From the NCBI GenBank assembly GCA_030147855.1, contig JASBUO010000073.1, positions 1 to 52,394 on the forward strand: DNA of 52,394 nucleotides. The letters are read 5' to 3'. Shown in pieces: positions 46,397-52,394 of this stretch. The DNA is from Gammaproteobacteria bacterium. GTDB taxonomy: Bacteria; Pseudomonadota; Gammaproteobacteria; Legionellales; Legionellaceae. The first letter of the stretch is position 1; each line of letters opens with the position of its first letter. The notes beneath the pieces were generated by a model, which did not search any database, was not told the origin of the DNA, and saw only the letters and a list, made by a program, of their open reading frames with translations. Both the position numbers and the translations under genes were made by a program.

Positions 46397-47082
46397 GCTG
46401 CAGCTCCTTTTGTTGTGTCGCGAATTACTTTAGGCACCAATGTGCGTGGCTCAATCTCAACCGGCTCATAAACCACTTTTTGTAACGTCGCATCATAACG
46501 CATTTCAACATGTCCACTCACGGGGAAATCTTTTCTGAAAGGATGACCAATAAAACCATAGTCTGTGAGCACGCGACGCAAATCTGGGTGCCCTTCAAAC
46601 AAAATGCCAAACATATCGTATGCTTCTCGCTCAAACCAATTCGCACTTCGCCAAATAGATACAATCGACGCAATCATGAGTGATGCCTCGGTTAAATATA
46701 CTCTCACACGCAAGCGTTGATTTTTCGTGGTAGACAATAAATGATAAACCACTGCAAAGCGTGGCTCTTTGGTCGTCTCTGGTGGCGTAGTTTCTGTAAC
46801 AGAACGTTCCATCACTCGGCGATTCACACCACGAGAAAAGCCAGTTGAGCTAGCAGTATCAGTTTCCCACTGTGCCAAGCCATAGTGTAAATAATCAACG
46901 CCGCACACATCTATTAATTGATCAAACGAAAAGTCTTTGTGGTCTCGCAGCTGTGTCATCACAGGCACAAGCGCACTTGAGTCGATGGTCATCGTGAGTT
47001 CACCAAAAGCATCTTCAATTGTCACTTCTGGAACATCCCACATTGAATGTAGCGCATCATGCAATGCTTTCTGTTTTGTCAT
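46393..47082 (-). CDS. nuoC: NADH-quinone oxidoreductase subunit C
   Basis: The 229-residue subunit is of the separate NuoC type. The signature [40 protein letters not shown] is complete, and the N-terminal [17 protein letters not shown] is normal. It ends in a short basic tail and overlaps nuoD by 4 bases. The 105 bases separating it from nuoB are unusual for this otherwise packed operon and contain a small palindromic repeat. Confidence 0.96.
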   Translation of the reverse strand: MTKQKALHDALHSMWDVPEVTIEDAFGELTMTIDSSALVPVMTQLRDHKDFSFDQLIDVCGVDYLHYGLAQWETDTASSTGFSRGVNRRVMERSVTETTPPETTKEPRFAVVYHLLSTTKNQRLRVRVYLTEASLMIASIVSIWRSANWFEREAYDMFGILFEGHPDLRRVLTDYGFIGHPFRKDFPVSGHVEMRYDATLQKVVYEPVEIEPRTLVPKVIRDTTKGAAA

Positions 47083-47102
47083 TTTTTATATCCCACACAT
47101 CA

Positions 47103-47175
47103 TGTCATCACTCCCGCAGAGCAGACATTCATTCGTAATAAAAAGCAACGATTCTCGCGCTCCCGAGCAATGACA
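47103..47175. repeat. Small palindromic repeat inside the nuo operon
   Basis: The 73-base element begins TGTCATCACTCCCGCAGAG and ends CTCCCGAGCAATGACA, so its tips are complementary. The minus strand begins TGTCATTGCTCGGGAGCGCG, similar in type to the repeat at 6632-6727. It occupies the only large gap in the nuo cluster, between nuoB and nuoC. Confidence 0.55.
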
Positions 47176-47187
47176 ACCTGCGATTAT

Positions 47188-47664
47188 CTACGCCTCAATT
47201 ATTTTTTTTCGTCTAATTTTATTTTGTAGTTGAATAATTCCATACAACAATGCTTCAGCGGTAGGTGGACAACCCGGCACATAAACATCTACTGGCACAA
47301 TTCGGTCACAACCACGTACAACCGAATAAGAATAATGATAATACCCACCACCATTTGCACAAGAACCCATCGAAATCACCCATCTAGGTTCCGACATTTG
47401 ATCGTAAACACGCCTCAGGGCAGGAGCCATTTTATTACATAAGGTTCCTGCAACAATCATCACATCAGATTGTCTTGGGCTTGGACGAAAAATAACTCCA
47501 AATCGGTCTAAATCATAACGCGCAGCACCTGCATGCATCATTTCAACAGCACAGCACGCAAGCCCAAATGTCATGGGCCACATCGAGCCACTTTGTGCCC
47601 ACATCCCTAATTTTTCGACAGTTGTGGTTAAAAAACCTTGTTCTTTCAATTCACCTTCAAGCAT
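47188..47664 (-). CDS. nuoB: NADH-quinone oxidoreductase subunit B
   Basis: The 158-residue subunit carries cluster N2, which reduces quinone. The cluster Cys are the pair in [13 protein letters not shown], the Cys in [16 protein letters not shown] and the Cys in [12 protein letters not shown]. Length is normal for the short NuoB type (about 158-160). The ATG at 47664 has GAGG upstream. It follows nuoA by 9 bases. Confidence 0.97.
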   Translation of the reverse strand: MLEGELKEQGFLTTTVEKLGMWAQSGSMWPMTFGLACCAVEMMHAGAARYDLDRFGVIFRPSPRQSDVMIVAGTLCNKMAPALRRVYDQMSEPRWVISMGSCANGGGYYHYSYSVVRGCDRIVPVDVYVPGCPPTAEALLYGIIQLQNKIRRKKIIEA

Positions 47665-47673
47665 TGAAAAGCC

Positions 47674-48033
47674 TCACTCCCACTCCAAAGCGCCACGTTT
47701 CCACTCATAAATAAAGCCAATCACAAGCAGGCCTAAAAACAACATCATTGCTGAAAAACCAAACCACCCAAGCTTTCGAAGCACTAAGGCCCATGGGAAG
47801 AAAAATGCCGTTTCTAAATCAAAAATAATGAATAACAATGCTACCAAATAAAAACGCACATCAAAGGGCATGCGCGCATTTTCAAAAGCAGGAAAACCAC
47901 ATTCATAAGGTGCATCTTTAACCGCATCAGGACGACGCGTTGATAAAAGGCGTCCCACAATTAAAAGCACGCCGCCTAAGACAAGCGCAATCAAGATAAA
48001 CACCAAGACTGGCAAGTACTGTGATAGCATCAT
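47674..48033 (-). CDS. nuoA: NADH-quinone oxidoreductase subunit A
   Basis: The membrane subunit has three helices. From ATG 48033 it has 119 residues, the family length, and starts [20 protein letters not shown] after a double Met. The loop between helices 1 and 2 has [35 protein letters not shown], with its conserved Cys and acidic residues. An upstream in-frame start at 48078 lies inside the tRNA-Leu gene and is rejected. Only 15 bases separate the tRNA 3' end from the start, with a weak GAG as ribosome-binding site. Confidence 0.95.
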   Translation of the reverse strand: MMLSQYLPVLVFILIALVLGGVLLIVGRLLSTRRPDAVKDAPYECGFPAFENARMPFDVRFYLVALLFIIFDLETAFFFPWALVLRKLGWFGFSAMMLFLGLLVIGFIYEWKRGALEWE

Positions 48034-48048
48034 ATCATTTTGCTCATT

Positions 48049-48133
48049 TGGTACCGAAGGCCGGACTCGAACCGGCACGGCTTACGCCACTGCCCCCTCA
48101 AGACAGCGTGTCTACCAATTCCACCACTTCGGT
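48049..48133 (-). tRNA. tRNA-Leu (anticodon GAG)
   Basis: The 85-base gene has a seven-base acceptor stem (ACCGAAG and CTTCGGT), the Leu-type long variable arm (TGGCGTAAGCCGT), anticodon GAG in CTTGAGG, and encoded CCA (48051-48049). It lies between secG (6 bases away) and nuoA (15 bases away). A tRNA-Leu in this position before nuoA is a conserved arrangement in several gammaproteobacteria, from memory. Confidence 0.95.
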
Positions 48134-48139
48134 AAATCG

Positions 48140-48460
48140 TTATTGTTGCTCTGTATCCTTTGGAATCGGAATATCAGAACTTGGTGCCTGGCTCTGTTGC
48201 GGCATGAGCACTTGATTTGCACGGTGGTACTGATTTGCCATCATTGCAGACAGCGACACACTCGTCACAAAAAAAGCCAACGCCAACCCCCCTGTTAACT
48301 TAAACAAGAAGCTTCCAACACCCTGGCTTCCAAACACGGTGCCAGAAGCACCTGATCCAAAAGCCGCGCCAATATCAGCACCTTTTCCATGTTGCATCAA
48401 CACTAACCCGATTAAGGTCATTGCGATAAGTACATGGAACACTAAAAACACTTGATACAT
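48140..48460 (-). CDS. secG: Preprotein translocase subunit SecG
   Basis: The 106-residue protein is the small SecYEG subunit that assists protein export. Two membrane helices are visible (VFLVFHVLIAMTLIGLVLMQ and FKLTGGLALAFFVTSVSLSAMM), with the glycine-rich GKGADIGAAFGSGASGTVFGSQG loop between them. The C-terminal tail is Gln/Pro-rich. Its ATG lies inside tpiA, overlapping by 19 bases, so the two are translationally coupled. The order tpiA-secG-tRNA-Leu is typical. Confidence 0.94.
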   Translation of the reverse strand: MYQVFLVFHVLIAMTLIGLVLMQHGKGADIGAAFGSGASGTVFGSQGVGSFLFKLTGGLALAFFVTSVSLSAMMANQYHRANQVLMPQQSQAPSSDIPIPKDTEQQ

Positions 48461-49203
48461 GTCACAATATCCAAAAACTGTTTCGCGTTCAATGAAGCAC
48501 CGCCCACCAAACCACCATCAATCTCAGGCATAGCAAATAATGCTTCTGCCGTTGCTTCATTTACACTGCCACCATAGACAATGGGCAAGCTACCAGCATC
48601 TCCAGGTGCGAGATGCTTAACGACTTCTCGAATATTCGCCTGAACCGCCGCAGCATCGCTAGGCGTTGCTGTTTTACCCGTGCCAATAGCCCAAACAGGC
48701 TCATAAGCAATAATACAGGCCTCAAAATCACCAGCCCCGTCACGAGAAATGGCTCGTAACTGCGCTTCCAAAACCGACATTGTCAGCCCTTTTTCACGCT
48801 CTTCTTCGGTCTCACCAACGCAAAGAACGGGTATCATATCATGTTCTTTCACGCTGTGGAATTTCTTCGCGACACATTTTTCACTTTCATGAAATAAAGC
48901 ACGACGTTCTGAGTGGCCAACCAGCACATAAGAGCACCCATAATCCTTTAGCATTAAGGGCGAAAGCTCACCTGTATATGCCCCTTCATCTTCAAAATAA
49001 ACTGTTTGTGCACCCCATTTAATAGATGAGTTTTTCAAACGCTCTGCCACTTCAGGAATATAAATGGCCGGTGGAAACACAACCACTTCAGGCATATCGG
49101 TCCTATCGGCTGGATAATTCGCAAGCAACTCATCCAATAACGCGCGAATACTCGCGCGCGAACCATTCATTTTCCAATTTCCCATGACCAGTTGCTGTCT
49201 CAT
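48442..49203 (-). CDS. tpiA: Triosephosphate isomerase
   Basis: The 253-residue glycolytic enzyme interconverts dihydroxyacetone phosphate and glyceraldehyde 3-phosphate. Catalytic residues are the Lys in GNWKMNGS, the His in VLVGHSERRALF and the Glu in AYEPVWAIGTGKTATP. The C-terminal phosphate loop reads IVYGGSVNEATA with DGGLVGGASLNA. Length is that of the family (about 250). It lies 10 bases after glmM. Confidence 0.96.
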   Translation of the reverse strand: MRQQLVMGNWKMNGSRASIRALLDELLANYPADRTDMPEVVVFPPAIYIPEVAERLKNSSIKWGAQTVYFEDEGAYTGELSPLMLKDYGCSYVLVGHSERRALFHESEKCVAKKFHSVKEHDMIPVLCVGETEEEREKGLTMSVLEAQLRAISRDGAGDFEACIIAYEPVWAIGTGKTATPSDAAAVQANIREVVKHLAPGDAGSLPIVYGGSVNEATAEALFAMPEIDGGLVGGASLNAKQFLDIVTCIKCF

Positions 49204-49213
49204 AAAAAATCCT

Positions 49214-50581
49214 CTAGGCAGTAGTTTCAGTCGACTTTAATGTGGCAGCAAGCTGTTGTATTTCATCGGCGAGACGCTCTGCTTCTTCAAGCACTGCCGC
49301 TTTATCTTGTCCTTCAACCATAATACGAAGCACAGGCTCTGTACCAGACGGACGTAATAATACACGCCCCTCGCCTGCAAGTTTTTGGTTGAGCGCATCT
49401 ACACGCTGCTTTACTGTCGTGTCATTGGCCAAAACTTTCGCCTTATCAGTGCTCACATTCACTAATACTTGCGGTAAAAGCGTGATACCCTCACACAATG
49501 CATCGAGTGGCTGGTTTTGTTTAACCATTATGGCGAGCACTTGTAAAGCTGCCACAGTTCCGTCCCCGGTTGTTGTTTTATCCAAACACACTACATGCCC
49601 TGAAGACTCACCGCCAATACGCCAACCACGCTCATTGAGTGCTTCAAGTACATAGCGATCGCCCACTTTCGAACGATAAAACGGAATATTGTGTACATCT
49701 AAAGCCTTTTCTAACCCATAATTACTCATCAAGGTTCCAACAACACCACCTTGTAATGCATCTCGCTCTTGCCTATCTTTTGCAATCATATAAAGAATTT
49801 GGTCGCCATCCACTAAGCGCCCTTTCGCATCCACTAAAATAATACGGTCGCCATCACCATCAAGACCAATCCCTACATCAGCTCCTGTCTCTAGTACTTT
49901 AGCCTGCAATGCTTCGGGTGACGTTGAGCCAACATTTTCATTAATATTAAAACCATTAGGCGCATTACCCATGGCAATGACTTCGGCCCCAAGTTCAGAA
50001 AACACATGTGGCGCCACATAGTACGTTGCACCATGCGCACAATCGACCACTATCTTTAAGCCGGTAAGACGCGTTAAAGAAGGAATGGTTGCTTTACAAA
50101 ACTCAATGTAACGTCCAGGAGCATCATCAATACGAACCGCTTTTCCTAACTCAGCAGAAGGCACAACGGTTAATGGTTTATCAAGCGCTGCTTCAATCAG
50201 CAGTTCAACTTCATCAGGTAGCTTAAATCCATCTGCCGAGAAAAATTTAATTCCATTATCATAATAAGGGTTATGAGACGCACTAATGACGATACCCGCC
50301 GTTGCACGTAAGGTTCGAGTTAAATAGGCAATAGCAGGTGTTGGCATAGGCCCAAGCAATGCCACATCAACACCCGCAGCAGACAGCCCCGCTTGTAGGG
50401 CTGATTCTAATAAATATCCAGAAACACGCGTGTCTTTTCCAATTAAAACCCGTTTTCGGCCACCATTAACCAGCACACGACCAACAGCCCAACCGAGCTT
50501 TAAGATAAACTCAGGTGTAATATCGGAAGCACCCACACGCCCCCGGATACCATCCGTTCCAAAATACTTACGTTGCGTCAT
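49214..50581 (-). CDS. glmM: Phosphoglucosamine mutase
   Basis: The 455-residue enzyme converts glucosamine 6-phosphate to glucosamine 1-phosphate on the way to UDP-GlcNAc for peptidoglycan and LPS. The active-site Ser is in [21 protein letters not shown]. The metal site is [15 protein letters not shown], the sugar-binding loop is [10 protein letters not shown], and the phosphate-binding loop [15 protein letters not shown] is near the end. Length is near the family norm (445). It overlaps folP by 4 bases. Confidence 0.96.
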   Translation of the reverse strand: MTQRKYFGTDGIRGRVGASDITPEFILKLGWAVGRVLVNGGRKRVLIGKDTRVSGYLLESALQAGLSAAGVDVALLGPMPTPAIAYLTRTLRATAGIVISASHNPYYDNGIKFFSADGFKLPDEVELLIEAALDKPLTVVPSAELGKAVRIDDAPGRYIEFCKATIPSLTRLTGLKIVVDCAHGATYYVAPHVFSELGAEVIAMGNAPNGFNINENVGSTSPEALQAKVLETGADVGIGLDGDGDRIILVDAKGRLVDGDQILYMIAKDRQERDALQGGVVGTLMSNYGLEKALDVHNIPFYRSKVGDRYVLEALNERGWRIGGESSGHVVCLDKTTTGDGTVAALQVLAIMVKQNQPLDALCEGITLLPQVLVNVSTDKAKVLANDTTVKQRVDALNQKLAGEGRVLLRPSGTEPVLRIMVEGQDKAAVLEEAERLADEIQQLAATLKSTETTA

Positions 50582-51465
50582 CCTGTTTCCTTGTCTAAAT
50601 AACTGTCCTGTAGCATCACATCAATCATACGAAGTGAAGCGCTTGTTTCAGCCACATCATGCGTTCGAAGCATTGCAACACCCTTAAGCGCCGCAAACAC
50701 CGATAACGCCAAACCACCCGACAAACGCTTATCAACTGTTTGCTGCAAAACCGCACCTATTGTACTTTTACGAGATACACCGAGCAATAGAGGCAAGCCA
50801 TCAATAGACAACTCGCTTAATTGTCGGGTGAGCGCCAAATTTTGATTCACTGTTTTGCCAAATCCAAAGCCTGGGTCTAAAATGAGCCGTTCTTTTGCAA
50901 TGCCTGCATGAAGACACGCCTGAACACGTGCTTCAAAAAAGCGCTGTACACGCAACACTACATTATCTGCTGCATCCAATCCTTCTTGCATGGTTTCAGG
51001 TATGCCTTGCATATGCATTAAACAAACAGGCACATCGAGTGTTGCTGCCATGTCAATGGCACCAGGTTTTTGCAATGCAAATACATCGTTAATACATGCA
51101 GCCCCTGCCGCCACAGTCGCGTGCATCACTTCTGGCTTATTGGTATCCACTGAAAAAGCAATATCGTGCGTTGCCACAAGGGCCTCAACCACAGGCATTA
51201 ACCGATCTAGCTCCTGATTTAAAGGTAAAGGTTTTGAACCAGGCCTGGTTGATTCAGCACCAATATCGAGCAAATCAGCCCCTTCAGCAATCAACTTCTC
51301 AGCTTGCCGCAAGGCAGCTTCTGGCTTTAAAAAAAGCCCTCCATCTGAGAAAGAATCGGGGGTTACATTCAAAATCCCCATTACAAGCGGCATACCTCGA
51401 TAATCAGGTGCACTCAAGAGGGGTCTTGGCATTGCACGCCAAGCTTTAAATGCTGCTTGATTCAT
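50578..51465 (-). CDS. folP: Dihydropteroate synthase
   Basis: The 295-residue enzyme joins p-aminobenzoate to the pterin pyrophosphate; it is the sulfonamide target. Signatures are [15 protein letters not shown], the pterin-site [25 protein letters not shown], and the C-terminal [22 protein letters not shown] with GVSRKSTIG. The start is ATG 51465, 5 bases after the ftsH stop, and the stop overlaps glmM. The ftsH-folP-glmM order is a common gammaproteobacterial arrangement. Confidence 0.96.
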   Translation of the reverse strand: MNQAAFKAWRAMPRPLLSAPDYRGMPLVMGILNVTPDSFSDGGLFLKPEAALRQAEKLIAEGADLLDIGAESTRPGSKPLPLNQELDRLMPVVEALVATHDIAFSVDTNKPEVMHATVAAGAACINDVFALQKPGAIDMAATLDVPVCLMHMQGIPETMQEGLDAADNVVLRVQRFFEARVQACLHAGIAKERLILDPGFGFGKTVNQNLALTRQLSELSIDGLPLLLGVSRKSTIGAVLQQTVDKRLSGGLALSVFAALKGVAMLRTHDVAETSASLRMIDVMLQDSYLDKETG

Positions 51466-51470
51466 GCCAT

Positions 51471-52394
51471 TTAACTAACTGGCGGCTCAGCTGATCCCTC
51501 TTCGGGGGCTGACTTTTTCGGTGCTGATTTTTTAGCCCCTAACCGTTTTTTCTTTTTCGTGGCATCATCGTCTTCCACATTTGTTTGAGACGGCGGCAAG
51601 CTCATTGAATCCCAATCATCCGGCGGAGAAGGCTCTTTTCCTGCCATAATCTCATCAATTTGATTTTTATCAATGGTTTCGTACTTGATTAAGCCTTCTG
51701 CCATTAAGGTTAATTTATCGCGGTTTTCTGATAAAATTTCTGTTGCCCGCTGATAATTCCTATCGATAATAGCGCGCACTTCAACATCAATCAGTTGTGC
51801 CGTTTTATCCGAAATTTCTTTTGCACTGGCAACAGAGCGCCCTAAGAACACTTCTTCTTCATCTTCATCGCCAAATGTCATAGGACCTAACGAAGAAAGC
51901 CCCCAGTTCATTACCATTTTTCGCGCTATTTCTGTGGCACGCATAATATCATTCGACGCCCCAGTTGTGACTTGATTCTCACCAAAAATGAGCTCCTCTG
52001 CGACACGCCCACCAAATAAGCTTGCAAGCTGGCTTTCAAGCCGTTGCTTGCTATGGCTATAGCGGTCTTGATCTGGTAAAAACATCGTCACACCAAGTGC
52101 ACGGCCACGAGGAATAATTGTCACTTTGTAGACAGGGTCGTGCTCAGGCACAAGTAAGCCTACCAACGCATGTCCTGCCTCGTGAAAAGCGGTTAACTTT
52201 TTCTCTGCTTCATCCATAACCATCGAGCGCCTTTCAGCACCCATCATAATTTTATCTTTTGCCTTATCTAATTCAATCATACTAACTTTACGCTTATCAG
52301 CGCGCGCTGCAAACAAAGCCGCTTCATTAATTAAGTTAGCCAGGTCAGCCCCTGAAAACCCTGGGGTACCTTTTGCAATAGATAAAATATCTAC
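51471..52394 (-). CDS. ftsH: ATP-dependent zinc metalloprotease FtsH (partial, N-terminus beyond the window)
   Basis: The last 307 residues are visible; the frame is open to the right edge of the window. It begins in the small AAA+ lobe ([22 protein letters not shown]). The protease domain has the zinc motif [10 protein letters not shown] and the further acidic ligand region in the downstream helices ([18 protein letters not shown]). The C-terminal tail is long and Lys-rich ([18 protein letters not shown]), not conserved in the family. FtsH degrades misassembled membrane proteins, SecY, and regulatory substrates. Membrane helices and the Walker A motif lie outside the window. Confidence 0.95.
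   Translation of the reverse strand, partial: VDILSIAKGTPGFSGADLANLINEAALFAARADKRKVSMIELDKAKDKIMMGAERRSMVMDEAEKKLTAFHEAGHALVGLLVPEHDPVYKVTIIPRGRALGVTMFLPDQDRYSHSKQRLESQLASLFGGRVAEELIFGENQVTTGASNDIMRATEIARKMVMNWGLSSLGPMTFGDEDEEEVFLGRSVASAKEISDKTAQLIDVEVRAIIDRNYQRATEILSENRDKLTLMAEGLIKYETIDKNQIDEIMAGKEPSPPDDWDSMSLPPSQTNVEDDDATKKKKRLGAKKSAPKKSAPEEGSAEPPVS

Noticed and set aside
48034-48078. N-terminal extension of nuoA
   Set aside because: The extra 15 codons would be encoded by the tRNA-Leu 3' end and are absent from the family.

Overview
The window looks like a chromosome segment from a host-associated gammaproteobacterium, most probably of the Legionellales (Legionella/Coxiella relatives). 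That placement is inferred from gene order and family resemblance, not from a search. On the minus strand the order ftsH-folP-glmM-tpiA-secG-tRNA-Leu-nuoA..N, followed by tRNA-fMet-rimP-nusA-infB-rbfA-truB-rpsO-pnp, and the cluster tRNA-Val-thrS-infC-rpmI-rplT-pheS-pheT, are conserved gammaproteobacterial blocks. A large ankyrin-repeat protein, several small unknown proteins and a dense patch of decaying insertion sequences fit an intracellular or symbiotic lifestyle.

Layout. Positions 1-3060 are a nest of mobile DNA: a perfect 33-bp inverted repeat pair (1-33 and 1798-1830) enclosing a broken IS701-like transposase and an intact GIY-YIG nuclease; then a decayed IS982 element (1862-3053) that received a 367-bp IS66-derived miniature element with 50-bp terminal repeats and a perfect 8-bp target duplication. 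Positions 3061-6822 hold a structured repeat, a periplasmic lytic transglycosylase, and an unknown membrane-protein gene broken by a poly-C frameshift and by an IS4-family insertion whose junctions can be reconstructed. hspQ and ihfA converge at 7110. Between ihfA and the pheT-linked ferredoxin gene lies an inserted tandem pair of paralogous unknown genes (7714-8930) with a second IS982 scar beside it.

From 8916 to 15914 the minus strand carries the translation cluster (ferredoxin-like protein, pheT, pheS, rplT, rpmI, infC with an ATT start, thrS, tRNA-Val). Then come a TRIC-type channel gene, ppa, hinT, folE and a 674-residue ankyrin protein with a possible cysteine-protease-like N-terminus (18545-20569). 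The pnp-to-tRNA-fMet operon (20652-29480) follows. Between this operon and nuoN lies an accessory insert: an MFS transporter, a DUF5685-like protein with a cysteine-rich tail paired with a four-helix membrane protein, and hslO.

Positions 33528-48033 encode all 14 subunits of a proton-pumping NADH:quinone dehydrogenase (complex I) as separate genes. It is preceded on the same transcript direction by tRNA-Leu, secG, tpiA, glmM, folP and ftsH (ftsH runs off the window). The core blocks provide translation factors, RNA turnover, respiration, cell-wall precursor and folate synthesis. The accessory genes sit at the boundaries between these blocks.
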